Assembly: GCA_015680905.1 (NCBI GenBank)
Contig: CM027381.1
Location: 18,143,501 to 18,207,500 of the forward strand
From: Coptis chinensis
Lineage: Eukaryota > Streptophyta > Magnoliopsida > Ranunculales > Ranunculaceae
DNA: 64,000 nucleotides
Reading direction: 5' to 3'
The position numbers were made by a program, and so were the translations under genes. Below, piece after piece: positions 45,191 to 56,790 of this stretch (positions are counted from its first letter, which is position 1; every line of letters starts with the position of its first letter). The notes beneath the pieces are model-generated. The model saw only the letters and a list, made by a program, of their open reading frames with translations. It did not search any database and was not told the DNA's origin.

Positions 45191-46961
45191 AATTAAAATA
45201 AGTGACCAAAAATGGAGTTCTAACTAATTTCGTTTCGCCGAGTGCGATTGCATTGACTATATGTAATAAGGCCTTAAACCACTAGGAATTCCCTAGTGGA
45301 CGAGTTATAGCCTCGTGAGAGATTTCTAGATAAGGTACTCACAAACTTCATCTATAATACAACGACTTAGAAATAAAATTACTGTTTCCTTATTTATTCT
45401 CAGATATCTATACATTTCACTAGCAATAATGAATACATAATAATCAATTCGAAACTTAAGCTAATACGTGCATAATAATCAATCATCTACGGATAAACAT
45501 ATATATAATGAACTATGCTATGAAATGCAATAACAGGTTCGTTTATGAAACGTTGGAATAGCGTCCTTAAGTAGGTCCTCACAAATATGTCAAAACAAAA
45601 ACACTCTGATTTTTCTACTCAAGTTTTGCTCACTCCAGTGCGCAGTAGGTACACTTTACCTTAGAAACTCAATGACGTACAAGGAAGCCAAAGTCGATCA
45701 AACACATCTGCCACTTACTATCACATAACCTATTCCTAATTGAGGTAGATGTCTTTATTAGGTGTTGCGGAGATTAAGTGATGGTTTAATAAGAATGAAG
45801 GAAATGGATATTCAAAAGGATAAGCCTGAGATAATTGAGTCTTCAAAATATGTAACTAGAGAAAACCTTGTTCTTACTTTGCTTATACACTTTGTTTCCA
45901 TCCTTAGCCATTTTTTCCTTTTTCTTTTGGCTTTTGATTCCTTTCATTATGTTTTTGGAGTGCTAACTTTTTATTTTATTTATTTATTTATTTATTCTTT
46001 TGATGGAAACTTTATTTTATTTTCTTATTTGAAGCAACTAACAAATTCTTGATTTTCCACAGGTGTTTCTCTTTTCTTTTCTTCATTTCATCTCTATTCT
46101 CAGACTCATTCAAAAAAGGGTAGGCTGATTCTATTTATATTTTGTTTTTATAAAAGGGTAAAGAGTTTGTGGTTTATGAAAAGGCTAAAGAAAGGCTTAG
46201 AGGGGCAACTAGCAGAAAATAATTTCATATAGGTTTGAATATCTGGCTATATTGATCCAAAAAAGGCCTATATTCTCGCTTAGGATATGGTATAGTGATT
46301 CAGCAAGTGGACGTGTGATTTCTCTATTTGGAATTTACTTCTTCCTTGTGTCATTACTCAAATATTTTACTCATATAAGGCTTTAAGGCTATATTCTCAT
46401 AGGATTTGTAAAATAAGTATACTAGCCTAGATTTCAGAAACTTACTACCAATACAACCATAGATGCTCATGCAATATATTTATGGAAAGATGTAATGACT
46501 ATTACCTATATATTAACTTAAGTTTCTAAAAAATATTCTAATTTAAGAGCTAACGTGAAACTTCTAGACTAATATCATCATGGAGAAAGAAACAATACCA
46601 ATATTCCTAAGTGCATAGTATAAATATTTATTATTTTTTTACTAGAAAGCAAAGTGCATATTATACATATATATATATCCTAATAGGTGCCTTAAATTAT
46701 GCGTGTTTCTAAACCACCCCCAAACAAAAACATGCTTTGTCCTAAAAGTATAGAAATAAGAAGGATAGGAAATACCATGGAAACATGTGAAAATTTTATA
46801 ATACCTGCAAAACAAATTTAGAACATACAAATATAGGTAAAGAAAAATAGTCGCAACTCCTATATGAGTTCCACCCGTTATAGGAATAACAAAAAAATTA
46901 TAAATTGCTTGGGACATAAGCATACACTAACAAAAAGTAAAACTTACCTCATATCCATCAT
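45191..46961 (-). other. 3' UTR of Athila-B (no gene)
   Basis: About 1.8 kb without a gene, collinear with 30690-32395 of Athila-D. It includes a second PPT-like tract at 46712-46725 (ACCACCCCCAAAC on the plus strand) followed by a degraded palindrome ATGCTTTGTCCTAAAAGTAT, as also seen at 32293-32330. Confidence 0.75.
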
Positions 46962-47890
46962 TTAAGCATTGTCCTCCTCTTCTACAAAGAAGTGAGCTTC
47001 CTTTGCATCCTGCCAAGCCATGATAATTTGCCAGGACTCACGCCATTTGTCATCAACCTTTGCTAACCTATTAAGCGCCACTTGGTCGGATGGGGTGTAA
47101 GGGGCAACCCAATTAGGTTGTAGCCTCCACCCTGGCCAAATCATTGCATTGAAAAAGCGTATAATGCAATTGGTGAGTCTCACAATGTCAACCCTAACCC
47201 AATCGGTGAAATGGGTATTGAACTTAGGAAAGAAAATAACATTATGTGGCAAACCAAAACAGGCATAAAAAGGTACTTATGCTTCATACTATGTGCTGTT
47301 TCTAAACTAGACACTAAGGTCTGGGGAAGGTCATAGAGCATACGTCCCTCAGCTAGAGCAAGAAAGACGTCACAAGTGACATTATTTGCAGAAGAAAAAA
47401 CGCCATTCCCCTAAGATATTCAACATGATAAAGAACATAATAGTGCCCATGTTAAGGGACAAGCTACCAATGGTTAAATTATATTGCCCTTGGTCCTCTA
47501 TACGAAAAATCCCCGCCCCATAGGTCTCATGCAAGTACTCATAGTTGTAGATATATATATTATCAGCCATATAACCCCATGAGTTTTGGATTTCAGCAGG
47601 CATAGACAGTCCAATAGCAAGGGCCAACAAAAACTTGGTTAAGTCCATTGTTACATCATCAATGGTGACAGAGAACACTTTTTCCCCATCCGGTCGATAA
47701 AAGAACTTACAATGATCATAGAAATAAACAGTAAGTGCAGGAGAATAAGTTTCATCAACACTTACCATTAGAGGTTGCCATCCTGCCTGCACAATCACTT
47801 CACGGGACCAGTATCCATAGGTGTCGCTCTCGCAATTCTTCGAAAGACTGTTCTGGTATGATCTGAGGAGATCGATTTCATAGCAACCAA
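46962..47890 (-). pseudogene. Athila third ORF (putative plant transposon protein domain)
   Basis: Minus-strand reading begins upstream of 47798 with GCYEIDLLRSYQNSL, SREVIVQAGWQPLMVSVDET, then YFYDHCKFFYRPDGEKVFSV, TIDDVTMDLTKFLLALAIGL, and after a frameshift near 47375-47385 continues MPHNVIFFPKFNTHF, WVRVDIVRLTNCIIRFFNAM, WPGWRLQPN to a stop at 46962-46964. It matches the domain often called putative plant transposon protein (PF20167), found in the third ORF of Athila-type elements, sometimes labelled env-like. I see no signal peptide or membrane segment, so I do not call it an envelope. Its role is unknown. Athila-A has a homologue at 60230-60853. Confidence 0.72.
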
Positions 47891-49532
47891 ATGCACTACT
47901 AAACTCCTAGAAGTGAGTGCGGAAAACCTCAGAAAATAGAATTGGAGGTGTGTTGAGGTCAGGGTGCGGGCGCGCTCAGAATAGCCTATAGAACTACGTG
48001 GGCGTGCTCAACTCTGACTCTGCATTCCAAGTCCTTGGGCGCGGGCGCACTCTGTTATAAGGCAATAGAGAGGGCGTGCATGCTCCGAGTGTTGTATGTG
48101 GTATGAAGTGAGAGGTGAATTTGAGAGGTGCTGTGTGAAGTTTAGATCATCCCATGTATTTATATAGCACTAGTTTCTTAAACAAAGGTCCTCAATGTTC
48201 CCTAATTGATAAGGAAAGAGATGGAATAAGAAAAGGCTTCTAAAACCAAACTAGAAACAGGCTCCAAAATCAAACCTATAGCTTTTAGGCTAGAATTAAA
48301 AATAGTAATCATCCAAATTTCGAATCCTGGAGGTTGCACAAATCAAGAGTAGCTAATTCTAGCTACACCATATTAGCAACATGCTCACACAAACCATATT
48401 CTCAAAACCTTGCAATATTAAATTCCAAATACAGGTGGATAAAGTAAAATATAATGCTAAACAAATAATACCACCCCCAAACAAGTCGGGAAGGTGGGAT
48501 TCATGAAAAATAGATAGCATGCTCGGACAAAATTTAAACTAACTTGAAATTCAAATAAACACAAAATACATAATCCAATATTAACTACTTAACTATACAA
48601 CTGGGAATCAAATTCTACTAAAATAGGAAAATATTCTTAAACATAATATAACCAATGAACTAGCAACGAGATGAGGATGGGCTAAGAATAAGAAGTTGAG
48701 TGATCAAGAATGGAAAAGACAAACACCCCACCCCAAAACAAATTTTTGAAAACATGGTTTAGAAAATTTGTTTTAACGTGGGTCTTTTAAAGTCAGATTC
48801 CCGAGACTTACTAGACTAATGTTTATTGGATTTAAATATTTTTTTTACTTTTTATGAATAAGGTTTAATATAAAAGAAACAATAAAGTAATAAGGACGTA
48901 ATTCACTCCATAGAGAAACACAACTAAAAAATGAGAAAACATGCAAGAGTGGAAAGAGTGAATTATGTTAAATGTGGACTTAGGATCCGGTACTTACAGC
49001 CACACACTCCAAAGGGAGGGCCCAGTTACCTTAATGGTGCACTCCCATAATATAGGATTGGAATGGAGTACACCGAAGAATAAAATAAGTCTTTTATAGT
49101 CAGATACTCGAGACTTTATCTAAAACATGTATTGACATATAGTTTACCATATATCAACAATCTAAAGAGTTGCGGGTCTGTCCATAAATAATTAACACGG
49201 ACGACAAAACCAAACAGAATTATGCACCAAGATTTCCTATGACGTGGCATAGCTAAATGAGAGTGAATACCGATAGATCTAGAACCTAACCTAGCACGCA
49301 ATTTCTTCTTTTTCCACCAACGAAAGTGTAGCCAAGTGAATGATAGTAAAAAAATAGATGGTTGTTGAAAATATGTGGGATATGGATAAGTTTTAGAAGA
49401 AAGGAATGGAGAAAATGAGAATGTGGGTTTAGCACAAAACTCATTGGTGCCGTGGGTTGGTATAATCACACATCTGAAAAATGAATAGGTCGGTTGGCTT
49501 CTCCTTGGGTAGTATTTTCTTACTAGGAGGGT
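47891..49532 (-). other. Non-coding interior of Athila-B between protease and third ORF
   Basis: There is no RT or integrase here. It contains four GC-rich patches (47963-48089), further PPT-like tracts (48473-48485, ACCACCCCCAAAC; 48725-48736) and a block at 48975-49040 that matches the Athila-A post-gag sequence at 36490-36560. Confidence 0.65.
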
Positions 49533-50306
49533 TTAGAAAATCATGAAGCATAGGAGAAGCAAGAGGGTCAAGTGCAAACTCAAGGTTCCTTTAAAAAGGT
49601 GGAGGGCGTGGAACATTGATGGAAGGTGAATGAGTGACATTAGGATGTGAGATAGGTGAATGGATGTTAATAGGGGGGACTCGTGAGGTGGCAAAGAAGA
49701 GTTGCAAAAGAGTCGAAGGAAATCTTCATCGATTTCATCTACATTCAGGGAGTCATCGTCGAAGTCAGAATTTCCGAAGGAAAAGAATTGGTGTATCTGA
49801 TTCTTAGGAAACGTGTTGTTGAAATAATCTTGAGCTAAGCTCTCGATCATGCTAATTTCTCCATCGATAGTCGTATCAGGTAACTGTTGTATCATTTTAA
49901 AAACATTTACCTCAACAGAAATATGGCCAAAGGACATGGACATCGAACCATCACGGCAGTTTATGAGCGCGTTGGTAGCGACCAAGAAGGGACGCCCTAA
50001 GATGATAGGAACAGAGTCGTTAGCAACTTCTGTGTCGAGGATAACGAAGTCTGCTGGGTAGTAAAAATCTTGAACTTTAACCAGCACATTTTCAACCACA
50101 CCCTTAGGATACTTAATAGAATGATCATCTAATTGCAACATCATTTTAGTTGGTTGCATCTCTTGTAGACCTATTTGTTTATATAGATAATAAAGGAGTA
50201 AGTTAACACTTACCCCTAGGTCTAATAGCGCAGTCGTCATGTGGGTATCCCCTAAGGTGCCATTGTACAGTAGGACGACCAGGGTCCTTGTACTTAACAA
50301 TTCCAT
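49533..50306 (-). pseudogene. Athila aspartic protease region
   Basis: The frame carries the retropepsin motif as ALLDLGVSVNLLLYYLYKQI (family form DLGAS in Athila, so the L is normal; the A-to-V change is mild), then PTKMMLQLDDHSIKYPKG, FYYPADFVILDTEV and PIILGRPFLVATNALINCRD, the ILGRPFL flap partner motif. It then runs ALNV-type acidic tail (DFDDDSLNVDEIDEDFLRLF) and ends without RT. The protease would cleave the gag-pol precursor in the particle. It is frameshifted relative to gag, so it is non-functional unless a programmed shift occurs. Confidence 0.85.
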
Positions 50307-50384
50307 TATGTTCAGATAGACTGGGAAACTGTTAAGTTAAAAAGGTGTCTTTTGGAATGTTTGTTTTAGCCTAGTAGTGCACAA

Positions 50385-52241
50385 CTATTTTAGAAACTTA
50401 ACATGTTGTGGTAATTTTTTAATAGCTTCAAGAAAAAGTAAATTTATCGTTAGATTTTTAAAAACTTCCTTAATCTCGTCAAAATTTGTATCCTTGTTTA
50501 ACATGACTAGTCTCTGGGGAAACGGTGGTTTCTCTCTATATTTAACATATGGATCAATAGGAGTTTTAACTTTTGCTACTTTCCTCTTGGGTTGTGGTTT
50601 AACTGGTACCTTTACAGGAGTAGGATCTTCAGTTTCTATATCAGTATCTAGTAATTTTTCATTTTCAATGACCACTGGTGGTGTATTAATGGGCATAGTT
50701 ACGGCGTTATCAACCACTTTGCCAGAACGGAGAGTGGTGATGGCATTTAACTCACCTACGTCTAAATTTTCATTACTAGTATTATTGGTTACTTCAAAGG
50801 CTGTGTTTGGCGTTTTAAGTTTTCGTATAGCTTAACCTGGAAACACACATTTTGGTTGGGCTTTCTCTTGGGTTAAATGTTGTATGGAATGATTAATGGA
50901 TTATAAAATATGTTGGTTAGCTTGCATGTAGGCTTCAGAACGATCCGGTTGTGGAGGTATAGTAGCCACAGGTGGTGTGACTAGAACTATCTCACGTTGA
51001 TTATTAACGGGTGGGTTGTGATAGTTATTATTAACCACTATGATACCTCTATTGTTATTATTATAATTATTGTAATTTTATAATTCCCCTGTCATTGTCC
51101 TTGTCTTGGTGGAGCTTGGTTGTAATTGTTTGCTGGCCTAACATTTTGATTATTAAACCCCAGAGGTGTAACTTGTTGATTGTTTCACCAACTGAAGTTG
51201 GGGTTTTGTCTCCAAGGTACGTTCGATTTGCTATTTATGGAGCAAATATTACCTGGCTGTGATGGTGGTTGTGATAGTTGTTCATAGACAAGAGGGCAAT
51301 AGGAGTCGGTATGCTCAAGGTTGTAACAGAAATTACATGGAAGAGAGTTTATGTTCATGACAGGAGGCTTATGTTGAATAGAAATGGCTTCTACCTTTTT
51401 TGTGAGGGATTTGATTAAAGTTCTAAGCTCGGGATCAGATTTAACCTCAAACATACTAGCAACCTTAACTGTGAAAGAAGAATTAGCGGAGTGGGGGATG
51501 TCATTACCCCCCAGTTATTATTTCACTTAGATTGATCTTTTAAAAACATATAAGCCTATGAGGCTCCTTTACTAAGGAAACTACCCCCAGTCATTATATC
51601 AAGAACCTCTTTATGATGATGTAAAAGGCCTTTGAAAAAGGGACGAACAAGCGTGTCTTTCGCAAGGTTATGATGCGGCCATTCAATGAGAAGATCAGTG
51701 AAATGATTCTAGGCTTCTAAAAAGGATTCATGAGGATTCTGGTGGAAGAAATGAATCTTTTGAAGCATTTCATCTATCTTCAGTGGTGGGTAAAACTGTT
51801 CCATGAACAATTGAACAAGTTTGGCCCATGAGTCCACATAATTAGGCATTTGGGTAGTTAACCAAGATGCCGCCTTATTGACTAGGGTGAAAGGAAAACC
51901 TTTAGTTTAATTTGTTCTGAACCTTCAGTTGGATGATGAAATGTGGTAAGAACTTGTTCTATCCTACGCATATGCTGATAAGGCTTCTCGTGGTCTAACC
52001 CATGAAAAATCGGTAACAAATTAAATATATTCGGGGGAATTCGAAAATCCCCCACTTGGTCTGCAAGAATGATGCATGACTTAGGGCTATCGTTTAGGAC
52101 TTTGTAAAAATCAGAGAGATGAGTCTCTGTTTCTTTAGCCATTGATGCAGGTGTAGTGTGTGATATTTTAGATAAGTGTGTGCGTTGACATTTACGATAG
52201 ATAACATTAGATGGTTTACTCTTACCGGACCTTAATCTCAT
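50385..52241 (-). pseudogene. Athila-B gag (decayed)
   Basis: The minus-strand frame begins MRLRSGKSKPSNVIYRKCQR at 52241, with a second start MAKETETHLSDFYKVLND at 52143 matching the Athila-A gag start. It continues FRIPPNIFNLLPIFHGLDHE and RRIEQVLTTFHHPTEGSEQI, then the gag core (about 51880-51500, frameshifted) and a CCHC knuckle CNFCYNLEHTDSYC (about 51350-51310). The C-terminal part 50717-50385 reads PPVVIENEKLLDTDIETEDP and PYVKYREKPPFPQRL. Stops and shifts separate the pieces. Confidence 0.85.
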
Positions 52242-52782
52242 GCAAGGCTAAGGCCAATATGAAAAAACAACTAACAGCAGTCAAACAACAACCTAATATA
52301 CTAGAATTAAAACTCCTTTGACAGTAGAGACGAGGAGTGAAAGAAAGAGTACCTGAATACCTCCTTGCTACGCGTATGAATAACGTCTTTGATACGCGAT
52401 CTCAGTGTATTGAAGAAGTTCGGAACACTGAATAGTAAGAATAACTTGAACAAAACGAGAGCCTGTGACGAACCTGTGAATCGGGCTTTCTTCAGAAGGG
52501 GCTCGGGCGCGCTCAAGTATAGAGTAAACAAGGGTGCGGGAACGCTCAAGGTACTGTTTCGAAAAAAAAAATTTTACAGTAACAAGAGGGCGGGCGTGCT
52601 CAGATGATAGAGTTAAGAGGGCACGGGCGCACTCAAGGTACTGTTCAAAAAAAATTTCTGAAAAAATAACAACCACAGTTAAAACCAAACAATCGAGTGG
52701 ATGGGTGAAATACGATATTGGTAGAATTGCAAACACAAAGAGAAACTAATCTAAACACAACTAAGATGGCAGCGGCACCATT
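52242..52782 (-). other. Leader of Athila-B with PBS
   Basis: On the minus strand the LTR end TTTATCA is followed by AATGGTGCCGCTGCCATC (PBS; 52766-52781). The leader has four GC-rich patches (about 52500-52515, 52531-52548, 52588-52602, 52619-52634) and a repeated CTCAAGGTACTGTT. No gene. Confidence 0.75.
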
Positions 52783-54138
52783 TGATAAATATAAAAACTG
52801 TTGTTTTACCTAATCTTAACTAATTATGCAAAGAATAAGTAAACACATGGATTTATGCTAGATGTTATCAAAGTTCTATTCTCAATTATCATGCAATAAT
52901 AGGAGTCAGAATTTGTTCCACTCCTAGTTGCTTAGATGTAACAATTTCTCTAACTTAAACAATTTTATAATATCAATGAGAGCAATGGTTTAATTATACT
53001 AATGTGGTGAAAATAACAACTTGAGATATGCTAAATTATACTATGGCAATTTAATGAGAAGATGTGAATGAGAATAAAAGATTAGGGGGATTTGATTCCA
53101 CCTTGATTAATTATTAATATGCTAGTACGGAGTTGTTGTAATCCTAATCTTTATGTTTTCACATAAATGTTAGGTCTTTTTAATCCCTAATTATTCATGG
53201 CATCTCTACCAACTAATAATTAGCATATGAGGCAATTGAAACCTATTCTCATGGTGAATTAACTACCTTATAGAGTAGAATATCTTACTACAACTATGCT
53301 ATAGTAACACATTAAGTCTTCATCAAGACTTTAATCAAACTCCTCTAATGAGGTTTAGCTATGATTCATTAGACTATCATAATTAAAAGAATAAGAATAA
53401 GACATAATGAAGAACTACTTTCTTAAAGATAATTTGAATTAAATTAATAGTAGTTAGGCTGATAAAATAATAACTAGGGTTTAAAACTAAAGAAGAAAAC
53501 TAATTTATTATCTAATAGGTTCTCTAGAATTAATTAAATAACCAATGAGGGAGAGAGTTAAAGTTGTGCCTTAGTCCTCTTTATATAAGAGAGAGTTAGG
53601 TTTACAATTTCGCGCATGGGCTTTAGAGCTATGTTTTGGGCCATTAAATCAAGCCCAAAACCTAATTACTTAAGTCTAAAAAGGGTTTCTCTGCTAAAAA
53701 TGACTACAACAGCCTTATTGTCCACTTTTACTCCTCTGATTGGATCAAGGCTTAGACCATTAAAAAGCTCTTTCCGCATTGGTCATTTTGACATATAGTA
53801 GGCCCAATTCTGAGGCCTGAGTCGAACGATAAGTCTTGCGAAAGTTTTGTTGACTTTTATGCTCTATTTCTGCCCACGTTGACTTTGACTTTTCAGCTTT
53901 GACTAGGCTTTAGAAAGGCTTTTTCTCCTTGAAACTTGGGCTTTAAACATAGAACTTCTTAGCAACCATCCTTTTCTCCTTTCACTTGCAAAAGTGACAT
54001 ATTTCTTCACATATTTGACTCCAATACCTGAAATACACAAAAACACGTAAACAGTACTAACTCTTATTTATTATAAGCATAATTGGTCTAAATATAATAA
54101 TATTAAGGGGTTAAAACTAGAACTTTGGGCTCTTATCA
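52783..54138 (-). repeat. 5' LTR of Athila-B
   Basis: It is 1356 bp, paired with 43791-45144. On the minus strand a TATA-like TATATAAAG is near 53578-53587. W-box cluster: GTTGACTTTGACTTTTCAG and GCTTTGAC at 53877-53905 on the plus strand. Confidence 0.95.
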
Positions 54139-54143
54139 CTCCC

Positions 54144-56790
54144 TATCATATATTAGTACGAAATCACATTGTTAGCTATCAATATATTATTTGTTTAATT
54201 AAAGAACTAATAATCCTTACTCAATATAAGATTGAACAACTCTTGTGTTTTGCAAGACATAGCGATGTGCCTGCTACAAGGCTTTGCTATCAGATGCAAT
54301 GAGTTCACCACATGATGGATGCTTCCCATTTTCTACCAGATCATGAGTAATAATTTCCAATGAGGTAGGAACTCTAACCAAGGTAAGAATTCACTTATAA
54401 ATTCATTTGCTTCTTCAATGATATAGTTTTCAGCTATACAAGCTTCCGGTCTAGTTCGGTTTTGGACATAACTCTTTAACACCCTCATGTACCTAAACAG
54501 TTGCAACAGAATTAAGTGATAAATTGTGCGTAAGTTTCATTCATAGTAGCAATGACCAGATAAGGAATCAATGTACCTCTTAAATGCATACATCCATCGG
54601 AAGAAAACAGGACTTCAACCTCTCTAACAAGATGAACTGGTAAGTGAACCATGATATCGAAAAAACGATGGTGGGAAATACTTTTCCAACAAACATAATG
54701 TGATCACAATATCATTCTGAATTTCAGGCAGTCTTTTCACATCTACTACTTTCGCACAAAGATCTTTGAAGAATCAAGACAACATAATAATTGCATTTCT
54801 CACATGACTTGGCAAGACAGATCATATTGCCACAGGAAGTAGTTGCTGCATTAACATGTGACTTCAACCCATGCAATTTCAGATCTTGCATTGAAACAAG
54901 AGGCTTGAAATTTGAAGAGTATCCTTTGGGGACTTTCAACTTGTGCAAGGTTTTGCATACTCTAGTTTTTTCAGCTTTAGATAATGTGTAACACGCCGGA
55001 GGTAAGTATGTTCGCTTCTCACCAAACTTTAGGGCCAACTCCATCCTTAAACCCATCTCCTGCAGGTCATGACGACTCTTAAGGTGGTCCTTTGTCTTAT
55101 TCGGAATGTTGAGCAGAGTACCAATCACACTGTCGCATACATTCTTCTCGATGTGCATGACGTCGAAGTTATGTGGGAGAGGCGAGTACTCCAAATACGG
55201 AAGATTAAAAAAGATGGATTTCTTGTTCCAGCATTTCGTAACACCATTATCACCTTTATTGACTTCTTGTGTTAACTTCTTTTTCCCCCACGAGTCTTTG
55301 ATCCCTTCAACTTTGCTTCATACTTGCTGAGCATTTAGTCGTTCAGGTGTCTCCCTCAACTCCTTCTCACCGTTAAAGGCTTTTTGTTTCTTCCAATATG
55401 GGTGATGCCGAGATAAAAATCTTCTAGTGGATGTGTAGACATTTTTTCCACAATGCTTCAACCTATACGAAGATATGTCTTCATCACAAACTGGACAAGC
55501 AAATTAGCCTTTAACAATACACCCTGAAAGATTACCATAGGCTGGAAGATCATTGATCGTCCATAGCAATACAACTCTCAGTAGAAATGACTCCTGCTTG
55601 TAGGCATAAAAAACCTCTACCCCCTGAATTCTATAAAGTAATTAAATCATCAATTAAGAGAGCTAAGTAAACGTCAATGTCTTTTCTAGGTTGTTTTGGA
55701 CCTGATATAAGCATTGTCAACATCGTGAACTTTCTCTTCATGCAGAGCCAAGGAGGGAGGTTGTAAGTTACCAACATTATAGGCCATAAATTGTACTTAC
55801 TGCTAAGATTATTATATGGGTTGACTCCATCCACTGAAAGTGCAAGGTGGAGATTTCTCGATTCAGCACTAAACTTAGGCCACCTCTTGTCTACCAACTT
55901 CCAAGCTTGAGAGTCTGCTGGATGATGCAGTTTTTCATCCACAAATTGCTCATTGGCATGCCATGTCAATAACTTCACTGTTTCCGCAGACGGAAACATC
56001 TTTTTAAATCTTGCAATAGGTGGAAAGTACAACAAAACTTTAGCCAGAACACCTTTAGTTTGGTCGGTCCCTTTTTTGTTTTCCTTGTATCTTAATACTC
56101 CACAAGTTGGGCAAGTAGTTCTATTCTTATTCTCATCACCCCTGTAAATTATACAATCATTGGGACAAGCATGGATTTTTTCATATTTCATCCCATAAAT
56201 TGACAATGTCTTTCTATCTGCGTGCATGCTAGAAGGCATCAAATTACCTTCTGGAAGCATCTCTCCTAAGGCTTTCAACAAATACGTAAAACTTGTGTCA
56301 GTCCAACCACCTTTCGCTTTCAAATTAAACAATGTTACAATAGCAGATAACTTTGTAATCTTTGTACAACCTTCATACAAAGGAGTCTCAACATCTTCAA
56401 GATGTTCTTGAAATTTCTCATGATTAGCCTTATATTGTTTATCTACAACCTCTACCATTTCCTTCATGTTTGTAGCATCGAAGGGGGTTTCATCGAGGGG
56501 GGTCTCCGTATTGTAGGGTCGATGGGTGTTCTTATGTGTATGAACACTTGAAAAATCAGAAGTGAGATGCCTTTCCCCATGATATCTCCACAGAACATAA
56601 GTTTTGTCGATACCACATCTAAAAAGATGATTTCTGACTTCCTTCTTAGTTAACTCATGGAGATTCTCACAGTCTTTGCATGGGCAAATGTATATAACTT
56701 TCTTCTTCCTTTCTTGAAACTAAGAAGACTTTTAACCCCTTCAATGTATTCATTTGAATTTCCAAGCTTGGACATCCAAGACTTGTCCAT
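54144..56790 (-). pseudogene. TNP2 transposase of CACTA-2, N-terminal and core part
   Basis: From ATG 56788-56790 it reads MDKSWMSKLGNSNEYIEGVK (transposase-associated domain), then a one-base shift before YICPCKDCENLHEL, and then the long frame 56467-55631: KIHACPNDCIIYRGDENKNR, TTCPTCGVLRYKENKKGTDQ, KVLLYFPPIARFKKMFPS, HPADSQAWKLVDKRWPKFSA, LALSVDGVNPYNNLSSKYNL, VTYNLPPWLCMKRKFTML, ISGPKQPRKDIDVYLALLID. It continues at 55194-54790 with LPHNFDVMHIEKNVCDSVIG and TLHKLKVPKGYSSNFKPLVS, then DUF4218 (to about 54450). Athila-B insertion at 54138/43791 cuts it before DUF4216. Coding quality is better than in CACTA-1, so this copy is younger. Confidence 0.88.

Larger units (their letters stand above)
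43791..54138 (-). mobile_element. Athila-B: complete, non-autonomous Athila-like LTR retrotransposon
   Basis: Two LTRs in direct orientation (43791-45144 and 52783-54138; on the plus strand both start TGATAA and end CTCTTATCA) enclose 7.6 kb. The 5-bp target duplication CTCCC is perfect (43786-43790 and 54139-54143). On the minus strand the order is 5' LTR, PBS (52766-52781), short leader, gag (52241-50385), protease (50306-49533), non-coding, third ORF (47890-46962), 3' UTR, PPT (45145-45157), 3' LTR. There is no RT, RNase H or integrase. The LTRs differ at numerous sites, so the insertion is old. It lies in the CACTA-2 transposase gene. Confidence 0.93.

Noticed and set aside
46962-47890. 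Calling the third ORF an envelope gene
   Set aside because: No signal peptide, transmembrane segment or fusion motif is visible; the match is only to a putative plant transposon protein domain.
49533-50306. DLG instead of D[S/T]G read as a dead protease
   Set aside because: DLG is the usual form in Athila proteases, so it is not evidence of damage.
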